From contig QKCJ01000047.1 of the NCBI GenBank assembly GCA_003245715.1, positions 1 through 44,435 of the forward strand: 44,435 nt of DNA, written 5' to 3'. Below, in pieces: positions 27,649-35,486 of the stretch. A program made the translations under genes and the position numbers. This DNA comes from a bacterium (GTDB taxonomy: Bacteria > Planctomycetota > SZUA-567). Position 1 is the stretch's first letter; each line of letters starts with the position of its first letter. The notes beneath the pieces were generated by a model. That model had not been told where the DNA came from. It saw only the letters and a list, made by a program, of their open reading frames with translations, and searched no databases.

Positions 27649-28910
27649 ACCGGCCCTTCCTCATTGCTTATATCAATTGATAATTTGCCCGGTCTGCGCT
27701 TTCTAAGCTCAAGTACGCGGATAGTCTGGTTGTTGATTGTGATATAGTCACCGATTCTTGCCGGGCGGCCAAGCAGGGCTGGAACAAGTCCGCCCATTGT
27801 GCTGACACCTGGGTAGGAGTGGTCGATATTGAATAAGCCCTTCCATTCCCTGATACTGAGGCTGCCGTCGATGGTATATGAACCCGGTCCGGCGTTATTT
27901 ATGAGATCAACCGGTCTCGAGTCCTCGTCACCCAGTTCGCCAAAAATTTCTCCGGCCAGATCGCTGAGAGCCATGATTCCGATCGCGCATCCCCGTTCAT
28001 CGACAACCAACCCCAGGCCATATCTCGTTTCCATAAACCGCGATAGAATCTGGTCTCCACGGTCAAATTCGGATAATATCAGTAAACGCCGCTTCATGCT
28101 CGTGATAGCAATATCATCAGCAAGGTTGAAAAATACCTCCCGCGCATCAATCCAGCCGGTATATTCGTCTGCTTCTTTATTCCAGAGAAGAATTTTGCTG
28201 TGCCTGCAGGTTGATGCAGTATTTATCACATACTCACGAGATGAGTCTTCCGGGATAGAGATAATGTCAACCCGTGGGGTCATTATCTCTCCGGCCTTGA
28301 TCTGGGGCAGGTCGATAATGGCTGTCAGAAGTCCGTTTTCATCACGGCTGATATCCCCCTTACTCTGTCCAAGCTCAAAGAGGAGTTTCAGTTCTTCATC
28401 GGTCTCCTCATCGTCAGGACGGAAGTTTATGATGCGTTCAACAATATTAAGGATACCGCGCAGGATATAGCGAATTGGGGTCAGTCCTTTATGCAGTATC
28501 AGCATCGGAGTCGCGGAGATCAGGCTGCAATGATAGCTTGACGCCGAGGCAATCGTTTTGGGTGTTACCTCTCCGCAGAGAATAACCATAAAAAGGGCGA
28601 GGATGCCAAAAGTTGCCGCGCCTGCCGCTCCCCAGTGTTCTTCGACGCTTATTGTCATAATACCGGAGATAGAAAAGAAAAGAATGTTGATGACCATATT
28701 GCCAAATAAAACGGTCAGGAGAAATTCCGGAAGCTGGTTGTGCAGGGTTATAACTGCAGAACTGGTTAATGTTCCGGATTTCCTGATGCGGTTAAGCTCA
28801 GTAGGGGAAAGGGAGAACAGGGCTGTTTCGCTGCCGGAAAAGAACGCCGAAATGAACAGCAATACTATCAGTGAAATCAGGTTTATAATGTTATCTGCAA
28901 TGAAATCCAT
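27642..28910 (-). CDS. CNNM/CorC-type membrane protein with CBS and CorC_HlyC domains (first copy)
   Basis: A 422-residue paralogue of the next gene, likewise a CNNM-family transporter-like protein. The transmembrane domain starts LISLIVLLFISAFFSGSETALFSLSPTELN and contains GEVTPKTIAS. A CBS pair (about 195-320, with IMTPRVDI, the family M-T-P-R block) and a C-terminal CorC_HlyC domain (VDLINNAGPGSYTIDGSLSI..., to the end) follow. An upstream ATG (28940) is open but sits directly against GAAGGG with no spacer. ATG 28910 (MDFIADNI) has a GGA at normal distance and matches the family start, so I use it. It is the first gene of the CNNM-CNNM-bshC unit. A TATAAT on the minus strand (28980-28975) is a candidate -10 box with a poor -35. 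Confidence 0.9.
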   Translation of the reverse strand: MDFIADNIINLISLIVLLFISAFFSGSETALFSLSPTELNRIRKSGTLTSSAVITLHNQLPEFLLTVLFGNMVINILFFSISGIMTISVEEHWGAAGAATFGILALFMVILCGEVTPKTIASASSYHCSLISATPMLILHKGLTPIRYILRGILNIVERIINFRPDDEETDEELKLLFELGQSKGDISRDENGLLTAIIDLPQIKAGEIMTPRVDIISIPEDSSREYVINTASTCRHSKILLWNKEADEYTGWIDAREVFFNLADDIAITSMKRRLLILSEFDRGDQILSRFMETRYGLGLVVDERGCAIGIMALSDLAGEIFGELGDEDSRPVDLINNAGPGSYTIDGSLSIREWKGLFNIDHSYPGVSTMGGLVPALLGRPARIGDYITINNQTIRVLELRKRRPGKLSIDISNEEGPVC

Positions 28911-29091
28911 ATCGTTCCGTAAGTAAATGTAATCAGGCATCCCTTCATTTAGTCGGGATAATTTTATGATTTTAATTATATTTGTCTGTCTTGAATTTTA
29001 AATAATAAAGTTATTTATGTCCTATATTTTCCCGGAAATTGTTTGTGTTAAACATAATGTTAGAAAAATAAAAAAAAAGTTAAATAACGTC

Positions 29092-29119
29092 TTTACAAGT
29101 CCTGCCGGGGTCATATAAT
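29092..29119 (+). promoter_or_regulatory. Sigma-70-type promoter of the tRNA-Val gene
   Basis: TTTACA (29092-29097) and TATAAT (29114-29119) are spaced by 16 bases, about 20 bases before the mature tRNA start. A GC-rich patch (TGCCGGGG) lies between the boxes. Confidence 0.8.
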
Positions 29120-29139
29120 GTTCCAAGTCTTAACGAGAT

Positions 29140-29216
29140 GGGCGATTAGCTCAGTTGGCTAGAGCATCTGCCTTACAAGCAGAGGGTCGGGGGTTCGAGT
29201 CCCTCATCGCCCACCA
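29140..29216 (+). tRNA. tRNA-Val (anticodon TAC)
   Basis: A complete cloverleaf: acceptor GGGCGAT pairs with ATCGCCC. The D arm is GCTC/GAGC, the anticodon stem TCTGC/GCAGA has the loop CTTACAA (anticodon TAC at 29174-29176, reading GTA), and the T loop is TTCGAGT. The discriminator A29213 and an encoded CCA (29214-29216) end it. Confidence 0.97.
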
Positions 29217-29229
29217 TCTAAAATCCAAG

Positions 29230-29268
29230 GAAAACACTGTGAATTGCAGTGTTTTCTTTTTTTTTTTT
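29230..29268 (+). terminator. Intrinsic terminator of the tRNA-Val gene
   Basis: GAAAACACTG (29230-29239) pairs with CAGTGTTTTC (29247-29256), with a 7-base loop, followed by twelve T. Confidence 0.93.
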
Positions 29269-29290
29269 AGGCCTGATTTTCAGGAGTGCG

Positions 29291-29350
29291 AAAACGGTCA
29301 AAAACGGTACGAAAATGGCAAAAACGGTTCTGAAACGTTGCCAAAACGTG
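29291..29350. repeat. Short phased repeats of AAAACGGT type
   Basis: Six related octamers lie at 29291 (AAAACGGT), 29301 (AAAACGGT), 29312 (AAAATGGC), 29321 (AAAACGGT), 29332 (GAAACGTT) and 29343 (AAAACGTG). Start spacings are 10, 11, 9, 11 and 11 bases, close to a helix turn. They sit between the tRNA-Val terminator and the 3' end of the ROK repressor gene. No function is evident. Confidence 0.6.
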
Positions 29351-29390
29351 ACCAGAAAGAAGTAGTATTTAAATGTTTTATTAAGAGACT

Positions 29391-30566
29391 CTAACCATTT
29401 ATTGTGTTTCCGCTTATAATTCCGGTTGCGAATGCCTCTTCAATAAGGACTACAGCAGCACCACGCAAGGCGCCATCACTGACCGGCTGCGATATCGTAA
29501 TATCAATATCACGTGAAGATAAACCGGCAAGTTCAATTTTCAGATAATTATTAAGGGCTTGTGCGATAAATGAAGAAAAATCGCAGAACTCGGTGGCAAC
29601 GATCAATAATTTTGGATCAATAGCTGCCATTAGCGGGGCAAGGACACGGGTAATTCTTGAGCAGCAGCGTTCAATAATATTTTCAACTCTACGTTCATTT
29701 TTCATGAGAGCATAAATATCACTGGCAGTTTTGCATTCTTCAACATCAGGAAATGATTCACGGATCATCTTTATCATTGCCGGAATTGAGCAGTAAGCCT
29801 CCAGACAATCCAGCTTTCCGCAACTGCATAATTTTCCTTCATCACCAGCAGCTATATGTCCTATTTCACCGGCAGAGTTCTGTGCACCGATCACTTCCTG
29901 TCCGTGGATAAACATTGCACATGAAATACCGCCTGAAATATTGAGCAGCATAACATTATCAGATTGTTTGAAAATATGACTAAACCACCCTTCAGCAAGA
30001 AGCTGTGCTTTGACATCATTCGTAATTTTAACCTTGCACCCGGTGCGATCATATAACATATCTCCAAGTGGGATATTACTCCATCCCGGAAAATTAGCTG
30101 CATATAAAACAGTTCCGGACTGTGCATCAACAATACCGGGAAAACTGACTGCAACCACCTCAGGAAATTCGTTATTCCGGTTTGCCTTTATCGCCGATGC
30201 AATATGTTCGGTCAACACCTTCGGTGAAGTATCTTTTATCTCATCGGTCAGGATGATGTCCATATCACCCAGAAAATTAACCCGGGCTAGCGTTAAGTTT
30301 TCCCTCGTTAGCAGCACTGACATAAAAAACCAGGAATCCGGATTTAGCATTAACTGACTGCGAACTCTCCCTGGGCTGCACTCAATAATCCAGCCACTTT
30401 CCAAAAGCTCAGATACAATATTTGTTATGCTGGACTTGCGCAGATTGCAGCAATCACTGATAGCAGTTTTGGTAAGACTACCATTGAAATGCAATGCCCT
30501 TAAGAGGTTGCAACGATTCTCGTTGCGTTTTTTAGTCTGCTCAGAATAAATATCTGTCATTGACAT
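29391..30566 (-). CDS. ROK-family transcriptional repressor (NagC/XylR-like)
   Basis: A 391-residue regulator. An N-terminal winged helix-turn-helix (SLTKTAISDCCNLRKSSITNIVSELLESGWI) is followed by a ROK sugar-binding domain. The ROK zinc signature is present (GEIGHIAAGDEGKLCSCG, then KLDCLEAYCS), as is the NDVKAQLLAEG block corresponding to the sugar-kinase catalytic region. Such proteins bind a sugar or sugar phosphate and then leave DNA. The start is set at ATG 30566, 6 bases after AAAAGG; a TTG at 30590 would run through that site. It diverges from the nagB-like fusion and ROK kinase genes. A perfect palindrome (30692-30703) in their shared upstream region is a likely binding site, for this protein or another. 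Confidence 0.9.
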   Translation of the reverse strand: MSMTDIYSEQTKKRNENRCNLLRALHFNGSLTKTAISDCCNLRKSSITNIVSELLESGWIIECSPGRVRSQLMLNPDSWFFMSVLLTRENLTLARVNFLGDMDIILTDEIKDTSPKVLTEHIASAIKANRNNEFPEVVAVSFPGIVDAQSGTVLYAANFPGWSNIPLGDMLYDRTGCKVKITNDVKAQLLAEGWFSHIFKQSDNVMLLNISGGISCAMFIHGQEVIGAQNSAGEIGHIAAGDEGKLCSCGKLDCLEAYCSIPAMIKMIRESFPDVEECKTASDIYALMKNERRVENIIERCCSRITRVLAPLMAAIDPKLLIVATEFCDFSSFIAQALNNYLKIELAGLSSRDIDITISQPVSDGALRGAAVVLIEEAFATGIISGNTING

Positions 30567-30680
30567 AATATGCCTTTTGAATGCAACCAATAATATCTAA
30601 TGATTATCCTTTAAAAATACCTTAAGTCAAATATATTTCAGCTTTTTAGTTTTTTAAAAAAATTAAAAAAGATATTTTAT

Positions 30681-30708
30681 TTGATTAAATTAACATATAT
30701 GTTATTAT
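30681..30708 (+). promoter_or_regulatory. Promoter and palindromic operator of the amino-sugar operon
   Basis: TTGATT (30681-30686) and TATTAT (30703-30708) are spaced by 16 bases. The perfect 12-bp palindrome AACATATATGTT (30692-30703) lies between them, where a bound repressor would block RNA polymerase. The divergent ROK repressor is the obvious candidate to bind here; that part is inference. Confidence 0.5.
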
Positions 30709-30765
30709 TGTGATGTGCGCAATTCGTATTTTTAGTATTAGCTGTAAACAGCGAAAGGTAAGAAA

Positions 30766-33120
30766 ATGAGTGCAATTGAGTGTCAGGGATCGGCTGTGGA
30801 GCGTAAGGCTTTGGAGCGTTCTTCATATAGTGAAATATATCCTCCGGTGGAGAAAAGCCGGGTTATAGTTGCAGAAAACTTTCCTGCTATGGGAAAACTG
30901 ACGGCTCTGCGTTTTGTTGAGTGGGTACAGCAAAATCCTGGCGGCGTAATTTCATTGCCTACTGGCAAAACTCCTGAACACTTTATTTACTGGGTTAAGC
31001 GCTTTATCAATACATGGGACACCGCCGAAACTAAAGCGTTGCTTGAGGAAAATGGAATTGATCCAGCCATTAAGCCTGACATGTTCAGCCTGCATTTTGT
31101 ACAGATTGATGAGTTCTATCCGATCAGTTCTTCACAGAAAAACAGTTTTACCTGGTATGTCAAGAAGTACTATATTGAAGGTTTCGGGCTTGATCCCCAA
31201 AAGGCTCTGCTTATTGATTGTGAAAAAATTGGGCTTGAGCCGTGGCAAACGCTGGAGTCTGCATGGCCTGACATGAAGGTTGATATTTCCCTGCGTTATC
31301 GTCAGCCGCTTGATATTTATGAAACACGACAAGCTGCCTTGATATCACGGGTTGACCAGTGGTGTCAGGATTTTGAACAGAAGGTTCGCAAGCTCGGCGG
31401 GATTGGTTTCTTTCTGGGCGGTATCGGGCCTGACGGGCACATCGGTTTTAATGTGCGCGGCTCGGATCATCTGTCAACGACTCGCCTGACCCCGACCAAC
31501 TATGAAACGCAAGCTGCAGCGGCGACCGATCTTGGCGGGATGGAAGTTTCATCAACTCGTCTGGTTATTACTACAGGACTAGGCACTTATACTTACAACC
31601 CTGATTGTTGTGCGATCATCATGGCGGCAGGTGAAGCTAAAAGTGCGGTCGTGCGTGATGCAATTGAATCAGAACCGGATGTGCTGTATCCAGCAACAAC
31701 ATTGCAGAAGCTTCCTAATGCCTGTTTTTATATTACAGAAGGTGCTTCGAAGCTTCTCTCAGAACGAAGCTACGCCCGTATTGCCTCTGCAGACAAAGTA
31801 TCAGACGTTGACGTAGAAAAAGCAGTCATTGATCTTGCACTCTCAAAAAACAAGCGCCTCATTGACCTTGGTAAAGCAGATTTTGAGTCCTGTCGTATTG
31901 CCAAGTATGTTCTTGATAATACTGGAAAAACAATTGAAACACTTACTGGTAATGTGCGCGACAAGCTGATTGAGCGTATAGAAAAAGGCGCAAACACTCT
32001 GGTTGATAAATCGTTCCTGCATACAGAGCCACACCACGATGACATTATGCTTGGGTATATGCCGGCGCTGGTTCGCACATTACGTCCAGCCAGCAACCAG
32101 CATGATTTTGTCACCATGACCAGTGGTTTTACCTCTGTGACAAGCAAATATTTAAGTCGGCTCCTTGACGAATTGCAACTATATATCGAGAACTCAAGCG
32201 ATTACCGTAATTGCATTGAAGAGGTGGATTATTTCTCACCTAATAACCGCATTGCCCGTAACCGTGATGTCTGGCAGTACCTTGACGGCGTTGCGGCAAT
32301 GAATGAAAAACGCTGCAAGAATGGCTGCTCACGCAGGCTCCTGAGAAATATCATCGAGACCTACAATGAGCCGGACATGACGCGGGTTAAAGATCGTATT
32401 GCTAAGCTCAAGGATTACTTTGCAGAAGTTTACCCGGGACAAAAAGATACTCCCGATGTTCAGAAGCTCAAGGGTATGTGTCGTGAGTGGGAAGCAGAAT
32501 GCCTCTGGGGTTACTGGGGCTGGAATACTGAGCGCGTTCACCATTTGCGTCTTGGTTTTTACAGCGGCGACATCTTTACAGAAGAGCCGACAGAGAGCCG
32601 TGATGTTCCGCCGATTGTCGAGCTATTAAAGAAGTGTAATCCTGATGTGGTAAGCGTTGCCTTTGACCCTGAAGGCAGCGGACCCGATACACACTACAAA
32701 GTTATGCAGGCAGTTGCACAGGCATTGCGTGAATATGAAAACTTATCAGATAAAGAAATCACAATCTGGGGTTACAGAAACGTCTGGTATCGTTTCCATC
32801 CGGCAGAAGCAAACCGGTATATCCCGGTATCGCTCAACCAGCTCTCTGTTCTCAAGAGTTCATTTATGAATAGCTTTATTTCGCAGAAGGAAGCGTCTTT
32901 CCCAAGCTATGAGTATGACGGTCCATTCTGTGATCTGGCTCAGAAGATACAAGTGGAGCAATACCAGATGCTCAAGACCTGTCTTGGACGCGAATGGTTC
33001 TATGAACATTCAAGCCCGCTCATTCGTGCGACCCGTGGTTTTGTCTTCCTTAATGAGATGTCACTTAATGAATTTTTTACACATAGCCGCGAACTGCAAA
33101 AAGCACAGGAAAGTCGATGA
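30766..33120 (+). CDS. Glucosamine-6-phosphate deaminase fused to an LmbE/PIG-L-type deacetylase
   Basis: A 784-residue two-domain protein. The N-terminal domain (about 30-340) is NagB-like: LPTGKTP phosphate loop, FVQIDEFYPI (Asp114, Glu115) and GGIGPDGHIGFN with the catalytic His225. It would turn glucosamine-6-phosphate into fructose-6-phosphate and ammonia. The C-terminal domain (about 410-780) has the zinc-deacetylase motif P-HHDD (422-426, then IMLG) and the later GSGPDTHYKV, matching the usual AHPDD...HPDH pattern. A similar architecture is known from Bacteroidetes nagB-like proteins. The C-terminal half probably deacetylates an N-acetyl sugar or its phosphate. AAAGG lies upstream of ATG 30766. 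Its stop overlaps the ROK kinase start (ATGA). There is no signal peptide, so it acts in the cytoplasm. Confidence 0.9.
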   Translation: MSAIECQGSAVERKALERSSYSEIYPPVEKSRVIVAENFPAMGKLTALRFVEWVQQNPGGVISLPTGKTPEHFIYWVKRFINTWDTAETKALLEENGIDPAIKPDMFSLHFVQIDEFYPISSSQKNSFTWYVKKYYIEGFGLDPQKALLIDCEKIGLEPWQTLESAWPDMKVDISLRYRQPLDIYETRQAALISRVDQWCQDFEQKVRKLGGIGFFLGGIGPDGHIGFNVRGSDHLSTTRLTPTNYETQAAAATDLGGMEVSSTRLVITTGLGTYTYNPDCCAIIMAAGEAKSAVVRDAIESEPDVLYPATTLQKLPNACFYITEGASKLLSERSYARIASADKVSDVDVEKAVIDLALSKNKRLIDLGKADFESCRIAKYVLDNTGKTIETLTGNVRDKLIERIEKGANTLVDKSFLHTEPHHDDIMLGYMPALVRTLRPASNQHDFVTMTSGFTSVTSKYLSRLLDELQLYIENSSDYRNCIEEVDYFSPNNRIARNRDVWQYLDGVAAMNEKRCKNGCSRRLLRNIIETYNEPDMTRVKDRIAKLKDYFAEVYPGQKDTPDVQKLKGMCREWEAECLWGYWGWNTERVHHLRLGFYSGDIFTEEPTESRDVPPIVELLKKCNPDVVSVAFDPEGSGPDTHYKVMQAVAQALREYENLSDKEITIWGYRNVWYRFHPAEANRYIPVSLNQLSVLKSSFMNSFISQKEASFPSYEYDGPFCDLAQKIQVEQYQMLKTCLGREWFYEHSSPLIRATRGFVFLNEMSLNEFFTHSRELQKAQESR

Positions 33121-34079
33121 AATATGCAATTGGTATAGATCTGGGTGGAACGAATATCCGATGCGGTGTTATCGATGATTGTCATAAAATTATTGCAAGT
33201 CAGCGTTGCGCAACTCTTGCCAGTCAAGGCTTTGAGGGAGTTGTACACTCAATTGCACAACTGGTAAACAATACATTGCAAGAAACCGGATTAACTAAAA
33301 ACGATATAATTGGAATTGGTGTTGCCAGTGCCGGAAGAATTAATGGCGATTCTGGTGTAGTATTAGAAGCAACCAATCTTAACTGGTATAATGTTAATAT
33401 CTGTGAATCCTTACAACAACGATGCGGTATTGCTGTTATTCTTGAGAATGATGCCAATGCTGCTGCCTATGGCGAATATATCGCTGGCGCCGGTCAAGGC
33501 ACATCAAATATGCTCATGATGACACTTGGTACAGGGGTTGGTGGAGCGTGTGTATTTAATGGTAAACTTTTCCGCGGATCGTGCTGGACGGCAGGTGAAT
33601 TAGGTCATGTTATTATTTCTGAAAATGGTAGAGCCTGTGGGTGCGGCAACAAAGGTTGTATAGAAGCTTACTGTTCAACCACAGCAACGGTGAATCGTTT
33701 TCGAGAAGATCTCAGGAAAGGATACCCGAGTACTCTTTCATCACTTTCCCCAGACGAGATAACCTGTAAACAGATCTTTGAGGCTGCGCAAAAAGGCGAT
33801 GTACTTGCGAAAAATATTGTTCAAAGGACAGCTTATTATATCGCCTTGGCAGCAGCAAATATGGAAGCATTGCTAAACCCGGATAAATTAGTTATTGGTG
33901 GAGGCATGATGCTTGCGGGTGAGTATTTTCTTAATATTATCCGCAAAGAATACAACAAGTTTCAGAAAAATATGGCAATCAGTCACATGCAGATTGTTGC
34001 GGCCGAGCTTGGAGATGATGCCGGAATTGTTGGTGCCGCAGCGGAAGTATTTAATGAGACAAATATTACTATTATTTAG
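33117..34079 (+). CDS. ROK-family sugar kinase (glucokinase / N-acetylglucosamine kinase type)
   Basis: A 320-residue kinase that phosphorylates a hexose or N-acetylhexosamine with ATP. Motifs: ATP phosphate loop D8-LGGTN, catalytic Asp112 in ENDANAAAYGE, GTGVGGACV, and the ROK zinc site GELGHVIISENGRACGCG with NKGCIEAYCS. Its ATG overlaps the TGA of the deaminase/deacetylase gene, so both are coupled. In this setting the best guess is GlcNAc (or GlcN) kinase, supplying the 6-phosphate for the fusion enzyme. Specificity among ROK kinases cannot be read from the sequence alone. Confidence 0.93.
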   Translation: MKYAIGIDLGGTNIRCGVIDDCHKIIASQRCATLASQGFEGVVHSIAQLVNNTLQETGLTKNDIIGIGVASAGRINGDSGVVLEATNLNWYNVNICESLQQRCGIAVILENDANAAAYGEYIAGAGQGTSNMLMMTLGTGVGGACVFNGKLFRGSCWTAGELGHVIISENGRACGCGNKGCIEAYCSTTATVNRFREDLRKGYPSTLSSLSPDEITCKQIFEAAQKGDVLAKNIVQRTAYYIALAAANMEALLNPDKLVIGGGMMLAGEYFLNIIRKEYNKFQKNMAISHMQIVAAELGDDAGIVGAAAEVFNETNITII

Positions 34080-34228
34080 ATTTTGCACTTATAATCTTAA
34101 TTCACATTTTGATGTAGTATTAAGTTTGATTCTTTATGCTGCATGGTCAGCTCAAACATGATACTGCTGTTATTGCGAATGGAACTCTTATTGAAAATTA
34201 TTATATTAATGGATTTAACGTTGGAAAT

Positions 34229-34906
34229 ATGAAAGAATACACAATATCATATAACCCCGGAGTTGAATATGCTGACAACTCTTGGAATGGTGAATTTTGG
34301 ATGAAGATCAGAAATATCGCCAATATTGATTGCTTCCATCACAAAAGTGAATCTCAACATCCTTTGACATATGTAAAAATGGGATGGGATGACTATGGCA
34401 TAGCTCTTTGTTTTTGGGTTTCTGATCGGTACATGGTCTGCCGCAACACGGAACTAAACAGTGCTGTATGCCGAGATAGTTGTGTTGAATTTTTTGTCAA
34501 ACCTTCTTCTTTTAATGGTTATATAAATTTTGAGTATAATTGCGGTGGAGCCTTGCATTGCAGTTACATTGTCAATAACAAGCGAATAAACGGGGTATTT
34601 GAAGAATACTACCCAATAAAAACTGAAAACGCACGACTTATCAAAATTGTCACAGATCAGCCTAAAACATACAATGATGAAATAACCCAACCAAGAATAT
34701 GGTGTTTATCAACTAGTATTTCCTGGATGGTTTTCAATAATTTCGAATCAGATTTCCAATTACCTACTCAAGGAACTAGATGGGCCGGAAATTTTTATAA
34801 ATGTGCAGATAACTCATCACATCCACATTGGGCATCATGGAATGCTATCGGTGATGAGCTGAACTTTCATAGACCAGAATACTTTGGCAGCCTTATATTT
34901 GGTTAA
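34229..34906 (+). CDS. CBM9-like carbohydrate-binding protein
   Basis: About 225 residues with the pattern of family-9-like carbohydrate-binding domains: YADNSWNGEFW near the start, the central RDSCVEFFVKPS...YINFEYNCGGALHCSY, and the end HPHWASWNAIGDELNFHRPEYFGSLIF. The fold is a beta sandwich that usually binds glycans. No signal peptide is seen, so it would be cytoplasmic unless exported another way. An upstream ATG at 34136 adds 31 unconserved residues and has no ribosome binding site. ATG 34229 follows GGAAAT and gives the family-like start MKEYTISYNP. It lies about 150 bases after the ROK kinase in the same direction and may belong to the same operon. Confidence 0.75.
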   Translation: MKEYTISYNPGVEYADNSWNGEFWMKIRNIANIDCFHHKSESQHPLTYVKMGWDDYGIALCFWVSDRYMVCRNTELNSAVCRDSCVEFFVKPSSFNGYINFEYNCGGALHCSYIVNNKRINGVFEEYYPIKTENARLIKIVTDQPKTYNDEITQPRIWCLSTSISWMVFNNFESDFQLPTQGTRWAGNFYKCADNSSHPHWASWNAIGDELNFHRPEYFGSLIFG

Positions 34907-35175
34907 AATAAGCCTGATATTATTGTCCCTTTATGAAGAGGGGGGGGGGAGGGGTGTTCTGTCTGATTTTTATTCATTATGGTGCAGGACTTGCGGTACT
35001 TCCTTCATTAACTGTAGAATTCGACCGTCATGCAGCGATTCTCGGGCGATCATCAACATTATCAAAGACATCAACCAAGAACCCCGCTATTGCAGCGAGC
35101 CACAACTGAAGCACTTCCGCCCATGTAACTTTATGGTCGGCAATCTTTGCCATCCGCTCACAAATTCGAACTGTG
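34907..35175. other. Non-coding or degraded stretch with a G10 tract and gene remnants
   Basis: No intact gene is visible. A run of ten G (34940-34949), one A and four more G stand out. On the minus strand a short frame (34970-35071) includes ARESLHDGRILQLMKEV, which weakly resembles the ADGRVLxLI segment of group II intron reverse transcriptases. Another open minus frame of 41 codons (35028-35153) overlaps it. Both may be remnants of older mobile DNA. Confidence 0.35.
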
Positions 35176-35197
35176 GACCTACTGATTAAGAGATAGT
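35152..35197 (-). pseudogene. Degenerate 3' half of a tRNA-Lys(CTT) gene
   Basis: On the minus strand the anticodon loop CTCTTAA (35092-35086), stem TCAGT, variable AGGTC, T arm CACAG-TTCGAAT-TTGTG and acceptor AGCGGAT follow in tRNA spacing. Positions 35093-35097 give the partner side of the anticodon stem with one mismatch. There is no CCA and no D arm, so it cannot make a tRNA. The T stem differs from the second fragment (43549-43598) yet still pairs, so this comes from a different tRNA gene rather than being a copy of that one. Confidence 0.65.
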
Positions 35198-35352
35198 TTC
35201 CTGCCTTTTATAACCTATGGCTAAACAATGAATTATAGTTTTGGTGATTTTGTCTTGCCATTTGCTCGGCCATTCTCTGCGCCCAACTATGCAACGTAAT
35301 GCAATTTACAGGCAGTTTGAAGTGTTTTTTTAGCTACCAGTCAGTTGCTCTG
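35176..35352 (+). repeat. Left-end repeat of DDE element A
   Basis: About 177 bases nearly the same as 43577-43754. Both start at the tRNA-Lys anticodon-arm sequence GACCTACTGATTAAGAGA, contain TGATTTTGTCTTGCCATTTG and later TTTTTTTAGCTACCAGTC, and end at AGTCAGTTGCTCTG. On the minus strand it holds a 41-codon open frame (35208-35333, ...HSWAQRMAEQMARQNH...) that is interrupted by a stop in the second copy. After a copy-specific insert, similarity resumes at AACAACTATCA (35418-35428). Confidence 0.88.
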
Positions 35353-35486
35353 TAGGTCATGTTTTTGATGATTCTCAGTCGCCTCATTGACATAAGTCTT
35401 ATCGGGGCTATCCTCTAAACAACTATCAGTGTAACTTCTTTATCGGTAAGCGTTTTTTGAATTACAGCCACAAGGAGCAAATCGCC

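Noticed and set aside
29155..29394. Plus-strand open frame starting in the tRNA-Val gene
   Set aside because: It runs through the tRNA, its terminator and the AAAACGGT repeats, so it is a chance frame.
34884..35189. Plus-strand open frame through the G10 tract
   Set aside because: Begins inside the CBM9-like gene, encodes no recognisable pattern and runs into the tRNA-Lys fragment.
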